Assembly (NCBI RefSeq): GCF_001704415.2
Contig: NC_030814.1
Span: 73,525,121 to 73,589,120, forward strand
Direction of reading: 5' to 3'
Source: Capra hircus
Lineage: Eukaryota > Chordata > Mammalia > Artiodactyla > Bovidae
DNA length: 64,000 nt
Below, one piece after another: positions 32,709 through 44,270 of the stretch (positions are counted from its first letter, which is position 1; the number at the start of each line of letters is the position of its first letter). A program made the position numbers and the translations under genes. A model generated the notes under the pieces. It saw only the letters and a list, made by a program, of their open reading frames with translations. It was not told where the DNA came from and searched no databases.

Positions 32709-34497
32709 AATGATGACTAATCAAGGAGGCAATCAATGGAATGTGCATAGTGCATTTGATTCAGTGGGATTAGTATGCCTGCATAATGTGACAGGTATTG
32801 CTACATTTAAAACATTTAATTGAATTACACACATGGCCATTCTATCTACTGGTTACTGTTAGAATCCAAACACCTACACTGACAGGCCAGAAAAAAATTT
32901 GATTTTAAAGACTGGGCATCATCACTGAAAAGCAAATCATGTTAATACAAAAATTTTAAATCAATAAGGTAAAAATTTAAGGTATCTTTTTGGAGTCAGG
33001 ATACACTTGTTGGAGACCAAGGAAAAAATATTAGAAAAATACAAAATCTCTCTGGAATTTATGTAATATTAGGACCTTACATGTAAAGCATTTCAGTGGC
33101 TGTTATTCTTGCAGTCAAGTTTTCTTTGGCTGAGGTTACTGTGAAAGTTAAAGATCAGACAATAGCACCTTAGATAAATGAGAAATGAGACAGAAATTCA
33201 AATACTGAAAATATTAACACTTAGGAAAATAAGATGAAATACAGCTTTCAAATTACGTCAGTGGCAGGGAAAATAATCATTCGTCACATACGAGGTTGTT
33301 TTATTATGAAAAAAAGTGATAAAATCATTCAGATTGTTTGCTGTTACCCTGGCCTTCAGATGGAACCTCTGTCCTTGGTTAAACAAAAGCCAGCCATTGG
33401 CAATAAGCAACCACAAATGTCTGGGGATATCTTTTTAGATGGAAGCTTCTGAATTAAAACTGGAACAAATCATTATTGTCGGAGTGTCAGTTAGGTTGCT
33501 GTACCTTGGAAAAATATAGTGCTGATCTGCCAGAAGCCAGAGAATTAACTTTTTCTATTTGCTTTTGGAGCACGTTCTCATTTTGTGCTTAGAAATAATT
33601 ACTCCCGCTTTTCACACTGATTCCCTGTTGTTGGCGGTTGTAAAATGTATGTTATCACGTTTTGATTCCTATGTGCTATGAGGAATGTGTTCAGGCGGGA
33701 GAAGCTTTCGTAAGGTCTTAGTGCCTAAGATGTGGGCTACTGGTCTTCAGTTTCCCAGGTTGAGAGTCAATGTTATTAACAATTTTTGATGTCCTTTTCC
33801 CCCCAGATCTCTATAGTTAGCAATTCTAATATGAGGTTCTTTCTCTAAAGCTTTATTTAAAAAAAAAAAGGAATTGTTGAAGAATGACTGGCTTTCTCTT
33901 TTGAAATAATGATAGATAACATTTATTGACTGTTTAGTGCATGTTGAGGTTTATAAACATTACTTCATTGACAGAGTGGCTGTAACTCTTTGATATTTCC
34001 AACTATGCTGAATCTACATTTTAGCTTTCCGAGATTGGTAATGTTCTCACTTAGGTTAGAAATCATTTTCAAAAAAGGTAAAATCATGACTATCATACAG
34101 ACCCAAAAAAAAGAATGTCCATTAAAGTTTTCATTATTAATCAATGAGAGGAACATGCAGATGTTACAACCTGTCTAAAAGAGGATCCAGAATACAAACA
34201 CATTTGTCGATCAGAACCATTGAAGTGAGTGGACAAATGGAGGCAAAACACGTTTTCCAAAGCAGGATAAAAAAGTCAATTGATCTTCTACTTAATTGAA
34301 CAGAATTTGCATCTCTGTAGACAAGAAATGTACTGTATTGCTATCAGTTATGTATGCCATACAGAATTGTAGACTAGCTCCCTGGAGAGAGATCCCCTGG
34401 ATAATGCATAGTTTTCCACTTAAGCACAAAATTTCCCCTCCCTCCATGCCCATTTGTGTGTGTTTTGTGTTCATGGATTGGAAAAATAAATTAACGT
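32709..34497. other. Repeat-poor non-coding block
   Basis: About 1.8 kb with no ruminant SINE or LINE. A weak MIR-like piece lies at about 33,915-33,960. The part at 32,900-33,720 is compositionally complex and free of recognised repeats. The open frames at 33,234-33,452 and 34,292-34,505 show no domain. Confidence 0.45.
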
Positions 34498-34600
34498 TTT
34501 TTTAAAATTTTTATTTTATATTGGAGTATAGTTCATGTCAATGGTATGTCGGTTTCAGGTGTACAGCCAGGTGATTCGATTATACACATACATGCCCAGT
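34498..34600 (-). repeat. L1 LINE 3'UTR fragment (artiodactyl type)
   Basis: Antisense text 'ttttattttatattggagta', 'ttcaggtgtacagccaggtg' and 'attcgattatacacatacat' matches the artiodactyl L1 3'UTR order. Short and diverged. Confidence 0.7.
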
Positions 34601-34886
34601 TTATAGATGGTGATATCAAGGTTCAGAGGGGACAGGCTTTTGAAATATTCATTAGTAAAGAAAGTCACTGTATTATGGTAAAGAGATATCTGAGTCAGTG
34701 AATGAGATACACGAGGTGAGTGAAATCACTGAAAGATGTCCACACCTCTAGAATCTTATAGAGAAACTTAATGAAGTAAGGAGTGAAAGAGGACTGCAGA
34801 ATGTTTACATTTGACCCATCTGAAGTCTGACCAAATGAGGCAAAGGATCCAAAGTGATGTTCATGCCCTTCAGCTGATTCCTGGCA

Positions 34887-35104
34887 ATGGGAAAGTGAAA
34901 GTGTTAGTCGCTCAGTTGTGTCCGACTCTTTGTGACCCCATGGACTGTAGCTGCCAGAATCCTCTGTCCGTGGCATTGCCCAGGCAAGAATACTAGAGTG
35001 GGTTGCCATGCCCTCCTCCAGAGGATCTTTCCAGCACAGGCCCTGAACCCAGGTCTCCCGCCTTGTAGGCAGATTCTTTACTGTCTGAGCTGACAATGGG
35101 AACC
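34887..35104 (-). mobile_element. Bov-tA SINE, full length
   Basis: Plus strand shows 'gggaaagtgaaagtgttagt', 'gtccgactctttgtgacccc', 'tccagaggatctttccagca', and the reversed tRNA head 'ctgaacccaggtctcccgcc' ending 'gctgacaatgggaaccc'. A small internal change ('gtagctgccagaatcc') replaces the usual 'gtagcccaccaggctcc'. Confidence 0.92.
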
Positions 35105-35774
35105 CTTCTGCAAATGCACTGCATTCCAATGAAAGCAAATACACAAACTGTTCAAATGGTGCTTAGAGCCATGCTCATTTTTTCCGCTTTAGTTTCACCT
35201 AACATGAAAGCCTGGGGAGGAGTTCTGCAGGGGCTTGTGATGCAGGTAAAGGATGAGATTCTTTCGGGCCTATAGGTGAGACAGCTTCTGGGTGTGGTGC
35301 AGGCAGTTCTTGCATCTCTGACTCTAATTCAAGTTAAGATATTAGGCTGCGTAGTTACCAATGTTACATCATCACTGCATGGAGGGAAGCTAGGTAGGAC
35401 AGGTGTGTGACAGAGGCTCATTTCCTTGGTGCTCTGCTCAAGGCTGGAGCAGTTGCTGAGATGACTATCATCTCTGCCACATCCCAGGACCTGGGGGTGT
35501 GGAGCCAACTCAGAGGAGGTTCTAAGAATCAAACAGAAAGCATGATTGACATGCTAGTGGACACAAAACTGCTAAGTGCAAAAGCCCACATTCAAACACC
35601 ATGCATGTTCAAATATCATGGATCTAACTCCAGATCATGTTCCTAACTTCTCCACTACACCATTTACCCTGGTTCTGGTAAAAGCTGGATGCCAGAGATC
35701 TGTAGTAACTTCTGATTTCTTTAGTTGAGTTTTTTTAAATCAGTCTTTTTATGTGTTTTTATAGAGTCATTTGG
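35105..35774. other. Mostly unassigned sequence
   Basis: The part at about 35,560-35,660 is weakly MIR-like in antisense; not enough for a call. No gene signal. Confidence 0.35.
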
Positions 35775-36411
35775 TGGGTCCCATCACTTTGTAGCAAATA
35801 GATGGGGGAACAATGGAAATAGTGACAGACTTTATTTTGGGGGGCTCCAAGATCACTGCAGATGGTGACTGCAACCATGAAATTGAAAGATGCCTGCTCC
35901 TTGGAAGAAAGGCTATGACCAACGAGACAGCATATTAAAAACAGAGACATTACTTTGCCAACAAAGGTCCATCTAGTCAAAACCATGAGTTTTCCAGTAG
36001 TCATGTATGGATGTGAGAGTTGGGCTATAAAGAAAGCTGAGCACTGAAAAATTGATGCTTTTGAAATGTGGAGTTGGAGAAGAATCTTGAGAGTCCCTTG
36101 GACTGCAAGGAAATCAAACCAGTCAATCCTAAAGGAAATCAGTCATGAATATTCATTGGAAGGACTGATGCTGAAGCTGAAACATTTTGACCACCTGCTG
36201 TGTAGAGCTGACTCATTGGAAGGGACCCTGATGCTTGGAAAGATTGAAGGCGGGAGGAGAAGGGGATGACAGAGGATGAGATGGTTAGATGGCATCACCG
36301 ACTTGATGGACATGAGTTTGAGCAAGCTTTGGGAGTTGGTGATGGGCTGGGAAGCCTGGCATGCTGCAGTCCATGGGGTCACAAAGAGTCAGACATGACT
36401 AAGTGACTGAA
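35775..36411 (+). mobile_element. BovB LINE 3' fragment
   Basis: Starts in the RT thumb region ('catcactttgtagcaaatag') and ends 'cagacatgactaagtgactg'. The coding tail is broken by many substitutions and small deletions; the longest open piece is 36066-36269. A deletion occurs in 'gctgaagctgaaacattttg', where 'actccaata' is lost. No TSD identified. Confidence 0.92.
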
Positions 36412-36868
36412 TTTACTAACTGACTTCAGATCAGTATTGACTATGATTGGTGACAGTCTCTGCTGTGTGCTGTTACTATTGGAGAGTGAGGTTTCATACA
36501 CCTTTAACAGCAAAGTGATGTCATTTAGAGTATAAACTGAAAGCCGATTTCCACTGCTTGAGGACAGGAAAATGTCCAGGGTGGCATCACACACCATCCA
36601 GAGTGTCTCAGGTCTTCCCATTTATCCCCTTCACCTTTTGCATCATATTGGAAGTTCATGGGCTCAAAAAAGAGCAACAGGTTGGAAGTCTTGGATATTG
36701 TTCCATACCTTGAACATCATTAGCTTTTCTGTGTCTCCATTCTTCTCATTAATGTAACAAGGATAATAGCATTTGAGCTATATAGCTTCTGTGTGATTAA
36801 TTCCATGAGAGAATTTAACATAGGGAAAATGTTTCACATATAAGAGATGGTGCTATTTGTTGTCAACC
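36412..36868. other. Mostly unassigned; probable MIR in the right half
   Basis: About 36,680-36,835 resembles sense MIR ('cattcttctcattaatgtaa', 'caaggataatagcatttgag', 'gagagaatttaaca'). Divergence is high. The left half is unassigned. Confidence 0.45.
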
Positions 36869-37380
36869 ATAGAAATTCAGACTCTTGGAGGGCACAAACA
36901 GAACCTTGTGTGGCAGGACCCAGGAGAAAGGAACAGTGACCCCACAGGAGACTTGCCTGTGGGTGTCTGGGAGTCTCCAGCGAAGGCATGGGTTGGTAGT
37001 GGCCTGCTGCAGGGTTGGGGTCATGGACTGTAGCAGTACATGCATGGGATCTTTTGAGAGAGGTCACCATTATCTTCATTACCTTCAACATAGTTTGGCC
37101 CCAGGTAAATAGCAGGGAGGGAACACAGCTCCACCCATCAAAAGAAAATTGGATTAAAGAACTACTGAGCATGGCCCCCCACATCAGAACAAGACCCAGT
37201 ATCCCCCTCAGTCAGTTTACCCCATCAGGAAGCTTTCATAAGCTCTTATCCTTCTCCATCAGAGGGCAGACAGACTGAAAGCCAAAGAAAACTAGCCAAT
37301 CTAATCACATGGACCACAGCCTTGTCTAATTCAATGGAACTATTAGCCATGCCGTGTAGGGCCACCCAAGACGACGGGTC

Positions 37381-38477
37381 TTGGTGGAGAGTTCTGACAA
37401 AATTTGGTCTACTGGAGAAGGGAATGACAAACCACTTCAGTATTCTTGCCTTGAGAACGCCATGAACAGTATGAAAAGGCAAAAAGATAGGACACTGAAA
37501 GATGAACTCCTCAGGTCTGTAGGTGCCCAATATGCTACTGGAGATCAGTGGAGAAATAACTCCAGAAAGAATGAAGAGACGGAGCGAAAGCAAAAACAGC
37601 ACACAGTTTTGGATGTGACTGGTGATGGAAGCAAGGTCCAATGCTGCAAAGAGCAATATTGCATAGGAACCTGGAATGTTAGGTCATGAATCAAGGCAAA
37701 CTGGAAGTGGTCAAAGTGGAGATGGCAAGAGTGAATGTCAACGTTTTAGGAATCAACGAACTAAAATGGATTGGAATGGGTGAATTTAAATCAGATGACC
37801 ATTACTGTGGGCAAGAATCCCTTAGAAGAAATGGAGTAGCCATCATAGTAAAAAAAAGAGTCTGAAAAGCAGTACTTGGATGCAGTCTCAAAAACAACAG
37901 AATGATCTCTGTTCATTTCCAAGGCAAACCATTCAATATCACAGTAATTCAAGTCTATGCCCCAACCAGTAATGCTGAAGAGGCTGAAGTTGAACGGTTC
38001 TATGAAGACCTACAAGACCTTCTAGAATTAACACCCCAAAAAGAGGTATTTTTCATTATAGGGAACTGGAATACAGAAGTAGGAAGTCAAGAAACACCTG
38101 GAGTAACAGGCAAATTTGGCCTTGGAGTACAGAATGAAGCAGGGCAGAGGCTAATAGAGTTTTGCCAAGAAAATGCACTGGTCATAGCAAACACCCTCTT
38201 CCAACAACACAAGAGAAGACTCTACACATGGACATCACCAGATGGTCAACACCGAAATCAGATTGATTATATTCTTTGCAGCCAAAGATGGAGAAACTCT
38301 AAACAGTCAGCAAAAACAAGATCAAGGGCTGACTGTTGCTCAGACCATGAACTCCTTATTACCAAATTCAGACTTAAGTTGCAGAAAGTAGGGGAAACCA
38401 CTAGACAATTCAGGTATGACCTAAATAAAATTCCTAACGATTATACAGTGGAAGTGAGAAATAGATTTAAGGGCTAG
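37381..38477 (+). pseudogene. BovB apurinic-like endonuclease domain, inactivated
   Basis: The N-terminal frame ends IGTWNVRS at 37689, where a one-base deletion ('gttaggtcatgaat') shifts the frame. The next part has a TGA at about 37,862 where the usual codon is CGA. From 37902 the frame carries ITVIQVYAPTSNAEE, the GNWN box (38061-38072), RNQIDYILCSQRW and CSDHELL. In active members the GNWN position reads GDWN, so the catalytic Asp is Asn here. A deletion near 38,476 and a TAG at about 38,530 break the linker. This domain would nick target DNA in an active element. Confidence 0.92.
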
Positions 38478-38861
38478 ATCTGATAGACAGAGTGCCTGAT
38501 GAACTGTGGACAGAGGTTCACAACATTGTATAGGAGACAGGGATCAAGACCATCCCCAAGAAAAAGAAATGTAAAAAAGCAAAATGGCTGTCTGAGGAGT
38601 CCTTACAAATAGCTGTGAAAAGCAGAGAAGCCAAAAGCAAAATCAAAAAGGAGAGATATACCCATTTGAATGCAGAGTTCCAAAGAATAGTAAGGAGAGA
38701 AGAGAAAGCCTTCCTCAGTGATTAATGCAAAGAAATAGAGGAAAACAGTAGAACGGGAAAGACTAGAGATCTCTTCAAGAAAATTAGAGATACCAAGGGA
38801 ATATTTCACACAAAGATGGGCTCAATAAAGGACAGAAATAGTATGGACCTAACAGAAGCAG

Positions 38862-39123
38862 GGAGAAGGCAATGGCACTCCACTCCAGTACTCTTGCCTG
38901 GAAAATCCCATTTAACGGAGGAGCCTGGTGGGCTGCAGTCCATGGGGTCGCTAAGAGTCGGACATGACTGAGCAACTTCACTTTCACGCATTGGAGAAGG
39001 AAATGGCAACCCACTCCAGTGTTCTTGCCTGGAGAACCCCAGGGACGGGGGATCCTGGTGGGCTGCTGTCTATGGGGTCACACAGAGTCGACAGGACTGC
39101 AGTGACTTAGCAGCAGCAACAGC
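38862..39123 (+). mobile_element. Bov-A2 SINE (dimer) inserted in BovB, with TSD
   Basis: Two Bov-A units ('ggagaaggcaatggcactcc' and 'ggagaaggaaatggcaaccc') joined at 'gcaacttcactttcacgcat', with an AGC/AACAGC tail. BovB sequence flanks it on both sides, with the perfect 11-bp TSD 'aacagaagcag' at 38851-38861 and 39124-39134. The SINE is therefore younger than its host BovB. Confidence 0.96.
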
Positions 39124-39134
39124 AACAGAAGCAG

Positions 39135-40613
39135 AAGATATTAAGAAGAAGTGGCAAGAATACACAGAAGAACTATACAAAAAAGATTTTCATGACCCAG
39201 ATAATCACGATGGAGTGATCACTCACCTAGAGCCAGACATCCTGGAATGTGAAGTCAAGTGGGCCTTAGGAAGCATCACTATGAACAAAGCTAGTGGAGG
39301 TGATGGAATTCCAGCTGAGCTATTTCAAATCCTGAAAGATGATGCTGTGAAAGTGCTGCACTCAATATGCCAGCAAATTTGGAAAACTCAGCAGTGGCCA
39401 CAGGACTGGAAAAGGTCAATTTTCATTCCAATCCCTAAGAAATGCAATGCCAAAGAATGCTTAAACTACTACACAATTGCACTCATCTCACATGCTAGTA
39501 AAGTAAGGCTCAAAATTCTCCAAGCCAGGCTTCAGCTATATGTGAACCATGAACTTTCAGATGTTCAAGCTGGTTTTAGAAAAAGCAGAGGAACCAGAGA
39601 TCAAATTGCCAACATCTGCTGGATCACGGAAAAAGCAAGAGAGTTCTAGAAAAACATCTATTTCTGCTTTATTGACTAGGCTAAAGCCTTTGTGTGGATC
39701 ACAATAAACTGTAGAAAATTCTGAAAGAGATGGGAATACCAGACCACCTGACCTGCCTCTTGAGAAACCTGTATGCAGGTCAGGAAGGAACATTTAGCAC
39801 TGGACATGGAACAACAGCCTGGTTCCAAATTGGGAAAGGAGTATGTCAAGGATGTACATTGTCACCCTGCTTATTTAACTTCTATGCAGAGTACATCATG
39901 AGAAACGCTGGGCTGGATGAAGCACAAGCTGGAATCAAGATTGCCAGGAGAAATATCAATAACCTGAGATATATAGATGACACCACCCTTATGGCAGAAA
40001 GTGAAGAAGAACTAAAGAGCCTCTTGATGAAAATGAAAGAGGAGAGTGAAAAAGTTGGCTTAAAGCTCAGCATTCCGAAAACGAAGATCATGGCATCTGG
40101 TCCCATCACTTCATGGGAAATAGATGGGAAAACAATGGAAACAGTGTCAGACTTTATTTTGGGGGGCTCCAAAATCACTGCAGATGGTGACCGCAGCCAT
40201 GAAATCAAAAGATGCTTGCTCCTTGGAAGAAAAGCTATGATCAACCTAGAGAGCATATTAAAAAGCAGAGACGTTACTTTGCCAACAAAGGACCATCTAG
40301 TCAAGGCTATGGTTTTTCCAGTGGTCAGGTATGGATGTGAGAGTTGGTCTATAAAGAAAGCTGAGCGCCAAAGAATTGATGCTTTTGAACTGTGGTGTTG
40401 GAGAAGATTCTTGGGAGTCCTTTGGACGGCTTGAGATCCAACCAGCCCATCCTAAAGGAAATCATTCCTGAATGTTTATTGGAAGGACTGATGTTGAAGC
40501 TGAAACTCCAATACTTTGGCCACCTGATGCGAAGAGCTGACTCATTTGAAAAGACCCTGATGCTGGAAAAGATTGTAGGTAAGAGGAGATGGGGACGACA
40601 GAGGATGAGATGA
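39135..40613 (+). pseudogene. BovB reverse transcriptase and C-terminal region, inactivated
   Basis: Runs from ITHLEPDILECEVKWALGS through KASGGDGIPAELFQILKDDA to SKVRLKILQARLQ and the AGFRKSRGTRDQIAN block. A TAG follows at KAREF, then FCFID is followed by another stop and a deletion at 39,690-39,705. The second block (39730-40434) keeps GVCQGCTLSPCLFNFYAEY, but the catalytic box reads YIDD (39970-39981) instead of YADD. It continues to the C-terminal KKAERQRIDAFELWCWRRFL and a new stop at 40432. Confidence 0.93.
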
Positions 40614-40763
40614 TTTGACATCATCACCGACTCTGTGGACATCAATTTGAGTAACCTCTGGGAGTTGGTGATGGACAGGGAGGCCTGGTGTGCTGCAGTC
40701 CATGGGGTTGGAAAGAATCGGACATGTCTGAGCAACTGAACTGACTGACTGATAGAAATGCAG

Positions 40764-42276
40764 ATTCAGGCAATGTATATACTGTCCAGAGAGCCAGAGT
40801 AAATAAAGTTATGGTAATCTGGATATTAGATAATTCAGAATGATCCTTTAATTATGCCTCCTGTCCAAGTGTTTTAGTTGAGTTTCTCTCCATTGCAAGT
40901 AACCAAAAACCTAATTCAAATGATCTCAAGCAAAAAAGGGGGCCTTATTTTTCACTTAGGATACTTGAAAGGTTCAGGGGTAGATGTGGACTTCAAGTGT
41001 GACTTGATCTGATGGTTTACATGTCAGTATCAGGACTTGGTTCTTCCCTTCCCTTTCTTCCCCATCTGAACTTTGCTTCCCTTTGAATTGGTTTCATTCT
41101 CCAGCAGATTTCTAGATCAAATGACAGCATTTCTGCTGGTCACTTTGAATTTGCACTGGAGAAAGAATGCCTCTCTTTACAAGCCTGCAAAAGATATGGG
41201 GTTAGGTAGGATTGGTTCTACTTGGCTCTCTGGGGCAATTTTTGGTTCAAAACTCACCCTTAGGGCTGAAATTGGAGTCCGCCTCATAGAAGCCTCATGA
41301 ATTGATATGGGGGAGGAGAAAATTCACAAAGAAAATAAAGTTACTTTTAAAGGGAAAGAGCAAACATTGAAAGGCAGAAGTGGAAACATTCTGAAAGTAT
41401 TTGTGGTAGAACTTTGAGTTATCCAGACTGATAGCTATGGCAATCAACACTGTAAAGTATGAAAGGAATATCAATTAAAACATCATTCTTATTTTGCTAT
41501 GGGGATGTTAGGGAGATTGAGGTTGAGAGAAAAAAATTGCTTGGAGTTAGAATAACAGTTCTACCAGAAATATTTCTTAAGGGGGCTATGGAATGAATAT
41601 TTATTTAGTTGGATTTTAAAGTTTTATGTCTCTAATAGAATAATGGAAATTTGAAGAGTAGTGATATAAACTTATCATTTATCTGTCTACCCTGATACCC
41701 TGAAATATGGAACCTGTGTTAAAAATGATGTGGATTCAATTTTTCTTTTCTGTTTTGAGAGAGAGATTTTCATGATGTTGGCTGTTTTATTCATCTGTTC
41801 AATAATTATTTATGAAGATCTATATACAAGGCACTGTATATTCCAGGAAAAATAATTTAGCCATGGTCTTGCTGTATTTTAGTATATGTTTTCCTAATTG
41901 AAAAAAAAAATGACATGAATTATATTGTCAATTCACAAAAGATGAAATTCAGCAGGCATATGGAAAATTGCTTACCGTCATTACTAAATAGAGAAATAAC
42001 ATAAATAAGATTCCTTCTTGACTCATCAGTGTTGATAACATCAGGGAAGATATGGTAAATATAAATTATACTTAATTTATAGAAGGGAATTTTGCAATCT
42101 ATTAAAATTTCAATTGTACACAAGGACTTATAAAAAATGCTTATAGAAGCATTGTTTGTGGTAGAAAAAAGCTGTACATAAACTAAAATTCTAGCAAGGG
42201 AAGAATGGTTAGAGTGGTCAAATAGGCTAAACAAAAAGTCTATATTAGGAATGTTACACAGCTGTGAAAAATAATT
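40764..42276. other. Unassigned; part resembles an ancient repeat
   Basis: About 40,870-41,330 has the feel of an old interspersed repeat ('ttgcaagtaaccaaaaacct', 'cttgaaaggttcaggggtag'), but I cannot name the family. The rest (41,330-42,270) is AT-rich with no gene signal. The minus-strand open frame 41920-42441 is partly antisense Bov-tA. Confidence 0.4.
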
Positions 42277-42446
42277 AGCAAAGGAGACCTGGGTTCGAAC
42301 CCTGGGATGGGAAGATCCCCTGGAGAAGGAAATGGCAAGCCATTCCAGCATCATTGCCTGGAAAATCTCGTGGATAGAGGAGCCTGGTGAGCTGCAGTCC
42401 ATGGGGTCGCAAAGAGTTGGGCATGACTGAGCAACTAACACTTACT
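42277..42446 (+). mobile_element. Bov-tA SINE, 5'-truncated, (ACTT)n tail
   Basis: Starts midway in the tRNA head ('ggagacctgggttcgaaccc'), continues 'gatcccctggagaaggaaat', and ends 'gactgagcaactaacactta' followed by ACTT units. A TA-rich zone follows. Confidence 0.92.
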
Positions 42447-42919
42447 TACTTACTTATATATCTATATATGCACACATACATACATATATTGAGAACAGTA
42501 AAATATACTGTAATCTAGCATGAATATATATATTATATATTATCTATATATAGATACGATATAATGTTTAAAGGCATATACAAATTCTGAAAATATACTT
42601 ATCCAACCTATACTAGTGTTTCCTCTGGCCCCCCTCAAAGGATGTGTGGAAGGGACATAGCTGATGGAGTGGGAGTGGGGAGGCTTCATGTAGCCCTGCA
42701 TTGTTTGAGGGGTTTCAAAGAATGAGCTCATCTATACTTTTTAAAATTAAAATTCAATTAATTTTTAAATTGAAAAGATGCATATAGCTATGAGTAAAAT
42801 ATATACTGAATTTCTACAGGCAATCAATTTATTACTGACTGTGTAAAGAGCTTTATGTTTTGAGTAGTTTTATATCTTTCTTAAATGTCTTTAAACATGA
42901 CAGTTTTTGTGTCATTGTA
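42447..42919. other. TA-rich tract and unassigned sequence
   Basis: About 42,455-42,560 is TATA/TACATA-type low-complexity sequence. The remainder shows no gene or repeat family. Confidence 0.5.
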
Positions 42920-43290
42920 AGATGTATGCAGATGATACCATTCTAATGGCAGAAAGTGAACAGGAACTAAAGAGCCTCTTAATGAGGCTGAAAGAGGAGA
43001 GTGAAAAAGCTGGACTCAACATTCCAAAAACTAAGATCATGGCATCCAGTCCCATCACTTCATGGCTAGTAGAAGGGGAAAAAGTGGAAACAGTGACAGG
43101 TTTTATTTTCTTGGGCTCCATAATCACTGAGGATGGTGACCACAACCACAAAAATAAAAGACGCTTGCTCCTTGGAAGAAAAGCCATGAAAAACCTGGAT
43201 AATGTATTAAAAAGCAGAGACATCACTTTGCTGACCAAAGTCCACCTAGTTAAAGCTATGGTTTTTCCCAGTAGTCACGTGTGGATGTGA
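42907..43290 (+). pseudogene. BovB RT C-terminal half, partial
   Basis: One open block covers the MYADDT motif (YADD at 42925-42936), MAESEQELKSLLMRLKEESE, and the ITSWLVEGEKVETVTGFIFL segment, up to TKVHLVKAMVFP. A frame break near 43,268 precedes the GCESWT-like region. The YADD box is intact, but everything upstream of it, including the rest of the RT fold, is missing. Confidence 0.9.
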
Positions 43291-43698
43291 GAGTTGGACC
43301 ATAAAGAAGGCTGAGCACTGAAAAACTGGTGCTTTCGAATTATGGTGTTAGAGAAGTCTCTTGAGAGTTCCTTGGACTGCAAAGAGATCAAACCAGTCAA
43401 TCCTAAAGGAAGTCAACCCTGAATATTCATTGAAAGGACTGATGCTGAAGCTAAAGCTCCAATATTTTGACCACTTGATGCGAAGGACTGACTCATTGGC
43501 AAAGACCCTGATGCTGGGAAAGACTGAAGGCAGGAGGAGAAGGGGACGACAGAGAATGAGATGGTTGGATGACATCACTGACTCAATGGACATGATTTTA
43601 AGCATACTCTGGGAGATAGTGAGGGACAAGGAAGTCTGGTGTGCTGTAGTCCATGGGATCACAAAGAGCTGGACATGACTTCATGACTTAACAACAAA
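42920..43698 (+). mobile_element. BovB LINE, 5'-truncated
   Basis: Begins exactly at the RT catalytic region ('gatgtatgcagatgatacca') and ends 'gacttcatgacttaacaaca'. The ACAACAA ending, rather than CTGAACTGA, suggests an older BovB subfamily. No clear TSD. Confidence 0.92.
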
Positions 43699-44038
43699 GA
43701 CATATTGCAAAGCCTTGAAAAATTTGTGCTCTTCAATACAGTAGCCACATGTGACTTTATTTTTAGATGTACATTAATTAAAATTGAACGTTTATTTTCT
43801 CAGTTGCACTAATCATATTTCAGGTACTCAGCAGCTGGGCTTCATGTGATTGGGAACTACCAGATCTAGAACATTTCCATCATCACAGAAAGTTCTAGTG
43901 AACAGTGGTGGACTAACAGCTTTATTTTCCAGGTTGTCTCCTATCTTTTGAAATTGTACATTGCTTTTGAAAACATAAAATATATTAACTCTGGCCAATG
44001 AAAGGGAAAAATCCATATATTTATATCTGTCATCACCT
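43699..44038. other. Unassigned non-coding sequence
   Basis: Nothing recognised. Confidence 0.35.
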
Positions 44039-44052
44039 AACATTTCTTAAGT

Positions 44053-44256
44053 GAAAGGACGTGAAAGTGAAAGTCCCTCAGTCATGTCTGACTCTTTGTG
44101 ATCCCATGGACTGTATAGCTCATGGAATTCTGCAGGCCAGAATACTGGAGTGGGTAGCCTTTCCCTTCTCCAGGGGATCTTCCCAACCCAGGGACTGAAC
44201 CCAGGTATCCCGCATTGCAGGTGGATTCTTTACCAGCTGAGCCACAAGGGAAGTCC
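44053..44256 (-). mobile_element. Bov-tA SINE, full length, perfect TSD
   Basis: Plus strand 'gaaagtgaaagtccctcagt', 'gtctgactctttgtgatccc', then the reversed tRNA head 'ctgaacccaggtatcccgca' ending 'gccacaagggaagtcc'. Flanks 'aacatttcttaagt' (44039-44052 and 44257-44270) are a perfect 14-bp TSD. Full length with an intact TSD, so relatively young. Confidence 0.96.
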
Positions 44257-44270
44257 AACATTTCTTAAGT

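Larger units (their letters stand above)
36881..40751 (+). mobile_element. Near-full-length BovB LINE with nested SINE and TSD
   Basis: Contains the BovB 5' region ('ggaacagtgaccccacagga'), endonuclease, RT, C-terminal region and the 3' end 'gagcaactgaactgactgac'. Without the nested Bov-A2 and its duplicated site it is about 3.6 kb. Flanks 'atagaaattcag' (36869-36880) and 'atagaaatgcag' (40752-40763) form a 12-bp TSD with one mismatch, which sets both ends. The coding region is dead through stops, frameshifts and catalytic changes. Confidence 0.92.

Noticed and set aside
36881..36920. Possible host exon start upstream of the BovB
   Set aside because: The text follows the BovB 5' region, and the TSD at 36869-36880 shows that the element starts here.
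37902..38477. 191-residue open frame as a host exonuclease-like gene
   Set aside because: It is the BovB endonuclease domain inside a complete BovB with a TSD, with frame breaks on both sides.
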